A stretch of 64,000 nucleotides of DNA. Origin: Microbispora siamensis. GTDB lineage: Bacteria > Actinomycetota > Actinomycetes > Streptosporangiales > Streptosporangiaceae. The notes beneath the pieces are model-generated. The model did not search any database and was not told the origin of the DNA. It saw only the letters and a list, made by a program, of their open reading frames with translations. Where the stretch lies: positions 1 to 64,000 of the forward strand of contig NZ_BOOF01000028.1 of NCBI RefSeq assembly GCF_016863095.1. The letters are read 5' to 3'. Positions 40,211 to 47,826 of the stretch are shown here, one piece after another. The position numbers and the translations under genes were made by a program. Positions within the stretch are counted from its first letter, which is position 1. Each line of letters starts with the position of its first letter.

Positions 40211-41380
40211 TCACGCACCGTCCGACTGGGGCCCACGCTCACCCCTCACGGCCTCGGACCCGGCGGTGCCGATCTTCCGGTTCAGCCGGCGGCCGAGCCG
40301 CTGCCCGGGGGCCTCCACGAACCGGTACGCCACGTGGCCCAGGACCAGCAGGACGAGGAAGAACACCGGGAGGTTCGGGACGACCCGCAGCAGGAGCGGG
40401 TGCAGCAAGTACAGGGAGAAGCTGATCACCCCGAGGTAGGCGAGCCACCGGGGGAACGTCCGGTGCCGCAGCACGAACGCGAGCGCGAAGAAGCCCGCCG
40501 CCAGCAGGACCGCCGAGGCCCAGGCGGGCTCGTCGGCCACCAGTACGCCACAGACGAGGACCGTCAGCAGGGCGGCGACGGCCCGGACCGGCCGGAGCGT
40601 GCCCTGCTCGGCGCGATACACGGCGGTCCCGGCGAACATCACGGCCGCGATGACCAGGCCCGGCCCTGCCCCGATCCGGCTGCCGAGGATCACCAGCGTC
40701 AGGCCGAGCAGTCCGCCGACCACCGCGGCCGCCGTCCTGAGGCGCCCGTTCGCGGCCACGGTCACGACGACGACCAGGACCACCGCGACGCCCATGAGCG
40801 CGGCGACCAGGTCCGCGCCGCCGTTGATCGTCGCGCCGGGCATGAGCAGCCCGAGCGGCACGGCCGCCACCGCCAGGACCACGGCGATCGGCGCCGACCT
40901 GTGCGCCTGCCGTACGGCGAACAGCCCGGCCGTCATCAGGTAGAACGACATCTCGTAGGAGAGCGTCCACATCACGTTGATCACCGAGGGGACGCCGAGG
41001 AGTTCCTGCAGCATCGTGAGGTTCGCCAGCGCGACGAGCGGCGGCGGCCGGCGGTCGAGGCCCGGCGACGTCGCGAACACCCCGGCGTACGCGAGAAGCA
41101 GCGCGAGGGCGAGCGCGGCGAGCAGCAGCGGGAGGAGCCGGAAGGCCCGGCCGGTCCAGAAGGCCCGCAGGTCGCCCCGCCGTTCCAGCGAGGCCGGGAT
41201 GATGTACCCGCTGACCAGGAAGAACACGAAGACGCCCCAGGTGCCGACGTCGACCCTGCGGTCCACCTCCCCCCAGACGGCCGGGACGAAGGTCCAGGCC
41301 GAGTGGTGCAGCGCCACGGCCGGAGCGGCGACCCCGCGTAGGGCGTCAAGCCATGCCAGCCGGGCGCGGTTTGCTGCCAT
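40211..41380 (-). CDS. acyltransferase family 3 membrane protein
   Basis: The 389-residue protein has about ten transmembrane helices. The N-terminus has the family motif WLDALRGVAAPAVALHHSAW with the catalytic His, and later RRGDLRAFWTGRAFRLLPLL (conserved Arg pair). OafA/YrhL-like enzymes O-acylate cell-surface or secreted sugars. TAAAGT lies seven bases before ATG 41380, a leaderless arrangement. It converges on the PAP2-like gene. It stands alone, so the acceptor is unknown. Confidence 0.9.
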   Translation of the reverse strand: MAANRARLAWLDALRGVAAPAVALHHSAWTFVPAVWGEVDRRVDVGTWGVFVFFLVSGYIIPASLERRGDLRAFWTGRAFRLLPLLLAALALALLLAYAGVFATSPGLDRRPPPLVALANLTMLQELLGVPSVINVMWTLSYEMSFYLMTAGLFAVRQAHRSAPIAVVLAVAAVPLGLLMPGATINGGADLVAALMGVAVVLVVVVTVAANGRLRTAAAVVGGLLGLTLVILGSRIGAGPGLVIAAVMFAGTAVYRAEQGTLRPVRAVAALLTVLVCGVLVADEPAWASAVLLAAGFFALAFVLRHRTFPRWLAYLGVISFSLYLLHPLLLRVVPNLPVFFLVLLVLGHVAYRFVEAPGQRLGRRLNRKIGTAGSEAVRGERGPQSDGA

Positions 41381-41463
41381 TCAGGTGACTTTAGGCGAAA
41401 TTAGGCGTTGGCAGCACCGCGCCTGGTGAGCCGCGCACTCGGCAGGGATGCTAGGAAACGGGG

Positions 41464-42132
41464 ATGGACCATCGTGATCTCCGGCTCCTGGACGACGACG
41501 CTCTGGAGCGGTCCTCGGTCGTGGCCAACAGCGACATGAACCGCGAACGCCGCCTTCCGGCCTACCGGCGCGAACTCGGCGTCGACGTCCTCGCCCTCCT
41601 GCGCGGCGCCGATCGGGTCGTCCGGCGGCTCGACCTGTGCTGCGGCACGGCGAACGCGCTGTTCGAGGCCGGTCATGAACTGGGAGACCGGGTGGAGATC
41701 GTCGGGGTGGACCTGGTCGGCTACTTCGCCGGACCGCCCCGGCCGCCGCGGCTGCGGCTGGTCACGGCGTCGGTGGCCACATGGGTCCCCGATGCGACGT
41801 TCGACCTGATCACCTGCGTCCACGGGCTGCACTACGTCGGCGACAAGCTGGGTGTGATCGCCCGGGCCGCCTCCTGGCTGACCGACGACGGCCTGTTCGC
41901 CGCCAACTTCGACGTACGGAGCGTACGGCGCGCCGACGGGACGCCCGCGGGACGGCGGCTGACGGCGGCGCTGCGGGCGAGCGGCCTCGTCTACGACGCC
42001 AGGAACAGGCGGGTGAGCCGCCGTGGCCGTGGGCAGATCGACCTGCCCTGGTCCTACCTCGGCGCCGACGACCGCGCGGGCCCGAACTACACCGGCCAGG
42101 CGGCCGTGGACTCCTACTACGCGTTCGGCTGA
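41464..42132 (+). CDS. class I SAM-dependent methyltransferase
   Basis: The 222-residue protein has motif I RRLDLCCGTANALFEAG at residues ~56-72, motif II IVGVDLVGYF, and FDLITCVHGLHYVGD for the motif III region, followed by SWLTDDGLFAANFDV. The pair of cysteines CC in motif I is unusual but seen in small-molecule methyltransferases. Substrate not recognisable. It ends 16 bp inside the convergent DUF72 gene. Confidence 0.85.
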   Translation: MDHRDLRLLDDDALERSSVVANSDMNRERRLPAYRRELGVDVLALLRGADRVVRRLDLCCGTANALFEAGHELGDRVEIVGVDLVGYFAGPPRPPRLRLVTASVATWVPDATFDLITCVHGLHYVGDKLGVIARAASWLTDDGLFAANFDVRSVRRADGTPAGRRLTAALRASGLVYDARNRRVSRRGRGQIDLPWSYLGADDRAGPNYTGQAAVDSYYAFG

Positions 42133-43040
42133 CGCCCGTCGCCGGGCCGGGGGCGTACGTCGCAGTCCGGCAGGCCCGCGAGCACGCCGGCGAGCTGGCG
42201 GGCGTTGACCTGGGCGTAGTCGCGGTAGCAGTTGTTCATGAGCACGTGGGTCGCGGACGCCTGGCCGCCGAGTTCGCGCAGCCTCGGCGCCCACCGCTTC
42301 AGCTCGTCGAGGGAGTAGCGGTAGCCGAAGCGCTCGTGGATGTCGTGGCTGGTCCACTTGTCGCTGTGCCCGTGGAACCGCACGACCTCCAGGTCGGACG
42401 TGGCCGCGACGACCGGCGGGATCGAGTCCGGGTAGCCCTGCGGCATGTCCACGCACACGTACGAAATCGCGTACGAGCGGAGGAAATCGAGGGTCTCGGC
42501 CTGGTTCTCCTCGCTCATCCACGTGTGGTTGCGGAACTCCACCGAGATGCGGAACGGCTCGCAGCGCCGCTTGCACTCCAGGATGTAGTGCTTGTTCGCC
42601 CTGCCGATCGGGAACCACCGGGGGAACTGGAAGAGGACCGCCCCGAGCTTGCCCGCCTCCCGCAGCGGCAGCAGGGCGCTGAGGAACCGCTCCCAGACCT
42701 GGTCCACGACCTTCGGGTCGAGGTCGCGGGCGTACAGGTTCTTGCCGCCGCCGCTCGGCCGCAGGTCCTTCGGCAGCGCGGCAGGCCGGGTCGGATGCCG
42801 CGTGAGCAGCGAGAACGCCTTGACGTCGAAGACGAATCCCGCGGGCGTGCGCTCGGCCCACAGCCGTACGGTGGCCTCGGCGGGCGGCGCGTAGTAGGTC
42901 GAGTCGACCTCCACAAGTGGGAACCGGCTCGCGTAGTGGCGCAGGCGTTCCTCGGGCGTCGTGACGCCGGGCGGATACCACCCGGACTCCAGCAGCGTCT
43001 TGTCGGTCCACGACGCCGTGCCGACCAGGATCTCCCCCAT
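42117..43040 (-). CDS. DUF72 family protein, copy 2
   Basis: The 307-residue protein is closely similar over its full length to the DUF72 protein at 32183-33097. It begins GEILVGTASWTDKTLLESGW, with EVDSTYYAPP, DVKAFSLLTRHPTRP, LGAVLFQFPRWF, SVEFRNHTWM, VCVDMPQGYPDSIP and THVLMNNC. The two share identical blocks at every conserved motif but differ in the N-terminal YPPGVT/YPPEAS region and at the C-terminus. This suggests duplication and divergence rather than recent copying. Function is unresolved in the family. Confidence 0.9.
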   Translation of the reverse strand: MGEILVGTASWTDKTLLESGWYPPGVTTPEERLRHYASRFPLVEVDSTYYAPPAEATVRLWAERTPAGFVFDVKAFSLLTRHPTRPAALPKDLRPSGGGKNLYARDLDPKVVDQVWERFLSALLPLREAGKLGAVLFQFPRWFPIGRANKHYILECKRRCEPFRISVEFRNHTWMSEENQAETLDFLRSYAISYVCVDMPQGYPDSIPPVVAATSDLEVVRFHGHSDKWTSHDIHERFGYRYSLDELKRWAPRLRELGGQASATHVLMNNCYRDYAQVNARQLAGVLAGLPDCDVRPRPGDGRQPNA

Positions 43041-43132
43041 ACCTCACGATAAGGAGCCCGGTCCGCCCCGGCCCGTCTCCGACGGTCAAAAAGAGCTGTG
43101 ACCTACGTGACTCATGAAGCGTTCGCGGGACT

Positions 43133-44005
43133 ATGATGTTGGAAAATAAAGTGCCCCCGGTGTCCGGCGGTCACTGGACAGAGCAGCACGTGCGGAGCAC
43201 ACCGGAGGTGGCGATGCTGTCGACCTGGGCTCTGGAGACGTTCGGCCCGCGCGCCGAGCAGATCCGCCAGGGGGTGACCGAGGCGCTGGCGCTCGCGCTG
43301 GAGAACGCCCAGGACGCCCAGAAGACGGCGCGGACCGAGCTCCTCCACCCGTTCGGCTTCACGCTCATGTCCCGCAAGTTCGAGGCCCTGGCCAGCGCGT
43401 TCGCGGACATGCCCGACGTCGTGACCGTCAAGCCGCCGGGCTCCCAGCACGAGCTCGTCGTGCTCGGCGGCAACCTGCTGTTCCCCTTCCGCTACGCCAA
43501 GGACCGTTCGGTCAGCGTGGTCAACGCCAGGATCGGCGACGGCAGGCCGTCCGGGCTGGTGCAGGCGCTGTTCACCAGGTTCGGCCCGCGGCCCTGGGCC
43601 GAACAGCTCACGCTCGGCGGCGTCGAGGCCGCCCTGCCGGAGCCCGCGATTCCGGCCGTCCGTGCGCTCACCCGGCTGCCCGAGGGCACCCGCCTCGTGC
43701 TCATCGCGTACGCGTGCAACGCCAAGGCCGGCCTGCTCGACGTGTGGTGGGGCGAGGCCGAGCTGCTCGACCGCACCGGCAGCCTGCGCTGGCACCACTG
43801 CGAGCCGATCCCGCTCGCCGGGCAGGCGCCCGCGGCCGAACTGCCCGGGGTGGTGGCCCCCGTCGGCGAGGCGTCCGCGTTCACCCGGGGCGCGATGCCG
43901 GCTCCCGCGCTGAATCCCCGCCCGCCGTACGAGCGCGCGACCGCCCTGCCTCCGATGAGCGAGGCACCGTACGCACCGGACGCCGCCGCCGATGAAGGAC
44001 GATGA
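43133..44005 (+). CDS. partner protein of XRE-ImmA protease, hypothetical
   Basis: The 290-residue soluble protein has an N-terminal helical segment rich in Ala and Gln (EALALALENAQDAQKTART). A mixed alpha/beta core follows (VVVLGGNLLFPFRYAKDRSV, LVLIAYACNAKAGLLDVWWG). It ends with a proline-rich tail. No family is recognised. Either ATG 43133 or 43136 can be used; the upstream is AT-rich and contains no GC-rich ribosome binding site. Its end overlaps the XRE-ImmA gene by 14 bp, so translation is coupled. This pair arrangement suggests it is the substrate, sensor or toxin-like partner of the protease. Confidence 0.7.
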   Translation: MMLENKVPPVSGGHWTEQHVRSTPEVAMLSTWALETFGPRAEQIRQGVTEALALALENAQDAQKTARTELLHPFGFTLMSRKFEALASAFADMPDVVTVKPPGSQHELVVLGGNLLFPFRYAKDRSVSVVNARIGDGRPSGLVQALFTRFGPRPWAEQLTLGGVEAALPEPAIPAVRALTRLPEGTRLVLIAYACNAKAGLLDVWWGEAELLDRTGSLRWHHCEPIPLAGQAPAAELPGVVAPVGEASAFTRGAMPAPALNPRPPYERATALPPMSEAPYAPDAAADEGR

Positions 44006-45206
44006 CCGGCTGCGCCTGGTCGAGGAAACCGTTCCCCCCGAATCCGGCAACCTTAGCAATCCGGCACCCGGCAATGCGGCGCTCAGCCCGCAGGCGGTGT
44101 CGGACGCCTTCGACGGAACCCGCCTCACCCAGGCGCGGCGGCTGGCGGCGCTGACGAAGAAGGAGGTGGCCGAGCGCATCGGCGTGTCACCCGCGGCGGT
44201 CGGCCAGTACGAGGCCGGGGTCACCCGGCCGCGTCCCGATCTGGTCCCGCTCCTCGCCGAGGTGCTCGCGGTCCCCGCGGCCTTCTTCCTGCCGGGCCGC
44301 CCGCACGGCAAGCTGGACGGCTCGATGGCGCACTTCCGCAGCCTGCGCTCCACCCGGGCCTACCAGCGCGCCAAGGCCGTGGCCTTCGTCGAACAGGTCT
44401 GGGAGCTGACGTACGCGCTGGAGAAGCGGGTGCGGCTCCCCTACGTGGACCTGCCGGGCTTCGCCGGAGGCGAGGTGCACTCGGGCAGCGCCCTGCCCCG
44501 CGATCCCATGGGCGCGGCCCGAGCGCTGCGGGCCCACTGGGAGCTCGGCACCGGGCCGATCAGCCACCTGGTGCGGCACATGGAGTCCCGGGGGATCGTC
44601 GTCGTCTTCCCCCAGGCCGACGAGGACGCAGTCACGGTGGACGCCTTCTCCACCTCCAGCCTGCCCCGGCCCATCGTGGTCCTGACGCCCAACCGCTTCG
44701 ACGACGTCTACCGGCATCGCTTCACCGCCGCCCACGAGCTGGGGCATCTGGTGCTGCACGGGGACGCGGCGGCCGGGGACAGCCAGCAGGAGCGCGAGGC
44801 CGACTCCTTCGCCGCGGAGTTCCTCACGCCGCGCGACAGCATCCTGCCCAGCCTGCCCGCCCGCGCGGACCTGCGGCGGCTGGCGGAGCTGCGCCGTGTC
44901 TGGGGCGTGTCGGTCGACTCCCTGCTGTACCGGTGCCGGGAGGTCGGCCTGCTGTCCGACTCCGCGGCCGGGCGCGCCTACCAACGGCTCGCCGCGCTGC
45001 GCGGGCAGCCGGGCTTCGCCACCGAGCCGGTCTCGGGCTACCCCGGCGAGCAGCCGGTCCTGCTCGCCCAGGCCTTCGAGATGGCGGCGGCCGAGACCGG
45101 GCTGACCGTGCCCGCGCTGGCCCGGGAGCTCGCCTGGCCCGTGGCGCGCGTACGCGAGCTGATCGGCCTGCCCACCCACCGTCCCGAGCTGAGACTCGTT
45201 CCCTGA
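43992..45206 (+). CDS. XRE HTH - ImmA/IrrE metallopeptidase
   Basis: The protein has 404 residues. An N-terminal XRE helix-turn-helix (LTQARRLAALTKKEVAERIG, VSPAAVGQYEAGVTRPRPDL; residues ~36-80) is fused to an ImmA/IrrE peptidase domain with the zinc motif AAHELGHLVLHGD and downstream EREADSFAAEFL that supplies the third ligand. Such fusions cleave or sense repressors in mobile-element control, the DNA damage response and toxin systems. The gene overlaps the upstream partner. No integrase is nearby. It is probably a signal-dependent anti-repressor acting on the partner or its own promoter. Confidence 0.88.
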   Translation: MKDDDRLRLVEETVPPESGNLSNPAPGNAALSPQAVSDAFDGTRLTQARRLAALTKKEVAERIGVSPAAVGQYEAGVTRPRPDLVPLLAEVLAVPAAFFLPGRPHGKLDGSMAHFRSLRSTRAYQRAKAVAFVEQVWELTYALEKRVRLPYVDLPGFAGGEVHSGSALPRDPMGAARALRAHWELGTGPISHLVRHMESRGIVVVFPQADEDAVTVDAFSTSSLPRPIVVLTPNRFDDVYRHRFTAAHELGHLVLHGDAAAGDSQQEREADSFAAEFLTPRDSILPSLPARADLRRLAELRRVWGVSVDSLLYRCREVGLLSDSAAGRAYQRLAALRGQPGFATEPVSGYPGEQPVLLAQAFEMAAAETGLTVPALARELAWPVARVRELIGLPTHRPELRLVP

Positions 45207-45290
45207 GGCCGCGTCCCGGGCGACGGCCTCCTCATTCCGCCGGCCGACGCTCGTCGAGGATCAGATCAGCGGCGGAGCCGGGAGCGCGGG

Positions 45291-46681
45291 TCAGACGAGC
45301 GGGGTGGGGTCGGCGGGGGTGAGCAGGCGGCGGGTGGTCTCCAGCCCCCACTCGTCCAGGCCGCGCAGCCGGTCGCTGGAGGCCCGCAGGCCGCCGTACC
45401 GCTCGACGGTGCGCGCCCAGTCCTCCCGCCGTTCGACCTCGGGGCGGAGCATGAGGCAGTCGGGGTCGTTGATCCAGAACCTGCCGTGCTGCCACGCCCG
45501 GGCGACGGTGTTCCTGGTGGCGTTGGCCTGGCTGGGCTCGGACGGGTGTCCGCTGGGATTCTGCCAGTACGCGGCGATGTCCGGGCCCACCCGCATGGCG
45601 TCGACCATGCCGACCGAGGGCAGGATCGGCGCCCCGCACCCCAGCAGGTACGCCTCGGGACCGATGGCCTCGCGGATCAGCCGCAGGCCGTGGCGGTAGG
45701 CCTCCACACCGGTCACGTCCTCGTGGCGGCGGCCCTCCAGCGCTCCCGCGTACACGAAGTCGATCTTGAAGTAGTCGACGCCCCAGCCGCGCATGGCCCG
45801 CAGCGTGTCCGCGAGGTATTCGGCCGCATCCGGGTGGGTGAGGTCGAGCGCGGCGCAGGAGTCGCCGAGGACGTCACCCGCGAAGACCGGGTCGCCGCTC
45901 GCGGGATCGGTCACCATCCACTCCGGGTGTGCGGCGAACAGCGCGCTCTTGCGGGCCACGACCATGGGGGCGATCCAGATCCCGGCCCGCCGTCCGTGTT
46001 CGCGGATGCGCCGGACCAGCCCGGGCAGGTCGTCGAAGCGGCCCGAGGGCGTCAGCCAGTCGCCCGGCGCGGCCTGGTAGCCGTCGTCGATCTGCACGAC
46101 GTCCACGGGGACCGCCAGGTCGTCCATGGCCGTGAGGTTCTCGGCGACGTCCTCCTGGGTGACCTCGGAGAAGTACTGGTACCACGAGCACCAGACCGTC
46201 GGCGACGGGCGCGGGCGCACGCCGGCCGGTTCGGCGAAGGCGTCGCCCCAGCGGGCCAGCGCCGCCTCCAGCCCGCCCTGATGCTCCGTGTGGACCACGG
46301 GGGCGTCCGACGCGATCACGACCTGGCCGCCGTACCGCCGCGCCTCGATGACCGGCACCCGGGACGCGACGCTTTCGGCGCTTTCGGCGCTTTCGGCGCT
46401 CGCGGCGCTCGCGGCGCCGAAGACGTGGACGGGCCCGCCGTCCCCGGGATCGACGGCCAGCAGCCCCTCTCCCCGGAACACGCCCTCGTCCGGGGCGGAG
46501 CCGTAGTGGCAGTCGATGACCAGCGAGTTCGGCAGGTCACCCGATAGGGAGTCTCCGCCAGGGGAAGGGCGGCGGTGACGCTCCAGGATTGCCAACCCTC
46601 CGCGTAGACCCGGGCCCTCGCCGGGTCCACGCCCAGGGCGGCGACGTCCTCAAATCGCGGTTCCATCACCGGCCAGTTCAT
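45291..46681 (-). pseudogene. GH36 alpha-galactosidase with one frameshift
   Basis: The start MNWPVMEPRFEDVAALG and EGWQSWSVTAALPLAETPYR is in one frame. From GDLPNSLVIDCHYGSAP onward the protein continues in another, to the stop at 45291. The shift lies at about 46531-46538, where the family expects VTxPNSLVID. After the shift the GH36 active site is intact: CSWYQYFSEV, the nucleophile Asp in YFKIDFVYAG, and the acid/base Asp in MRVGPDIAAYW. The enzyme would remove alpha-galactose from raffinose or galactomannan. A single indel in otherwise well-preserved sequence is either a recent mutation or a sequencing error. Confidence 0.8.
46371..46415. repeat. five-copy 9-bp tandem repeat in GH36 gene
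   Basis: Units GCTTTCGGC (three copies) and GCTCGCGGC (two copies) follow each other without gap. They encode alternating Ala-Ala-Ser and Glu-Ser-Ala on the minus strand, a flexible loop before the RVPVIEARRY strand. A 9-bp period keeps the frame, so copy number may vary without destroying the protein. Confidence 0.8.
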
Positions 46682-46752
46682 CCATGAACCGGTTAAGGGT
46701 CAAGAGCCGTCTCATCGGGTGGACGCATCGGGGGCGCCGTCGCGGCGGTTGT

Positions 46753-47121
46753 TCAGGCCGCGACGGCGCTCTGCACGACCTGCTCCTTCAGTGGCGCCAG
46801 TGCCCCGGCGATGGAGCCGATCGTCTCGGCGTCGACGCCGCACGACTCCAACGCCCCGGCGAGATGGAAGACCACCTGGTCGAACTCCTCCGCTGTGATG
46901 CCGAGCCCGGCGTGCGCCTCGTCCATCGACTTGCCCCGGTATTCCTGCGGGCCACCGAGCGCGGCGGCGACGAAACTGCGCTGGTGCGCCTTGAGCTTGG
47001 CCATGTCGACGTCGGCGAAGTAGCCCCGCAGCATCGGGTCGGCGACGACTCGCGTGTAGAACTCATTGACCACGGCCGCGACCGCGTCCGAACCGCCGAT
47101 CCGATCGAAGATGGACGCCAT
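46753..47121 (-). CDS. glbN: group I truncated haemoglobin
   Basis: The 122-residue protein starts MASIFDRIGGSDAVAAVVNE, the TrHbI N-terminus, with FYTRVVADPMLRGYFADVD. The proximal His is in SMDEAHAGLGIT (F8 position), and the distal pocket Tyr in EFYTRV (B10). Such 2-on-2 globins bind O2 or NO and give NO-dioxygenase protection. ATG 47121 has GGAGGA nine bases upstream; the upstream extension is rejected. It stands alone, so regulation is not clear. Confidence 0.9.
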   Translation of the reverse strand: MASIFDRIGGSDAVAAVVNEFYTRVVADPMLRGYFADVDMAKLKAHQRSFVAAALGGPQEYRGKSMDEAHAGLGITAEEFDQVVFHLAGALESCGVDAETIGSIAGALAPLKEQVVQSAVAA

Positions 47122-47487
47122 ACCGCTTTCCTCCCGCATCTGCGTGACCTCGTTGCCCACGACGATCGCCACGCTTCGTTACGGGCCGATGACCAGGCGG
47201 AAATACGTACGTAGCCGGGCGCTCACGCGGTCGACACGACCGAAAAGGCCGCGGGCGACGACGGGGTTGTCGCTCCAGGTAGTTGCCTGTTTCCGCTGGC
47301 GACGTTAAGGAGACGGGGATACGGTCCCACTCGGGAGGACGTTTTCGCCTTCACGACAAGAAAAGCGTCAGCGAATTCGCTCTCGATATATAGGGCCATT
47401 TCGGGGTTGCCGACACTTGAGGGCGATGTCTACCTTTGACATCAAATACGACGCGGGGGCGAGCGGCGGGCGGCAGCAGGGGGCGGT
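47122..47487. other. intergenic control region of WXG100 pair
   Basis: No gene is supported. The region contains GCGAATTCGC, a perfect 10-bp palindrome around 47372, followed by a TATATA stretch near 47386. This is unusually AT-rich for the window and likely a promoter or operator area for the WXG100 gene about 100 bp downstream. The left part should hold the globin promoter. Confidence 0.45.
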
Positions 47488-47796
47488 GTGGCGGAAGAGA
47501 TGGTGCCCAACCCTCGCCACGCACAACTGGTGAAACTTCTCAAAGAGGTACACAACCGATCTCAGGAGGTCGGGCAGGCATACCAGCGTGTCTACGCGTC
47601 GATGCAGTCCGGCAAGGTATGGACGGGACCGACCGCCGCGAAATGGACTACCGAGGTCGCCGAACGGCACCACCGCCTGGCGCAGCTCGTACGGCAGATG
47701 ACCAACGCGATCGAGGAGGAGCTGCACCGGCATCCGGCGATGGTGACCCGTTCCCAGGCCGAACTCATCCGGCACCAGCTGACCGGACGCCCCTGA
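47488..47796 (+). CDS. WXG100-like type VII secretion protein
   Basis: The 102-residue helical hairpin protein has the W-x-G turn in KVWTGPTAAKW at mid-length, with amphipathic helices before (AQLVKLLKEVHNRSQEVGQA) and after (QLVRQMTNAIEEEL). It is the size and shape of an ESAT-6/WXG100 protein. No signal peptide is needed; secretion or surface delivery would be by an ESX/T7SS machine not encoded here. GTG start at 47488. It precedes a large partner gene by 30 bp. Confidence 0.75.
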   Translation: MAEEMVPNPRHAQLVKLLKEVHNRSQEVGQAYQRVYASMQSGKVWTGPTAAKWTTEVAERHHRLAQLVRQMTNAIEEELHRHPAMVTRSQAELIRHQLTGRP

Positions 47797-47826
47797 TCCC
47801 GGCGGCGGCACGGGAGGAAGGACGCG

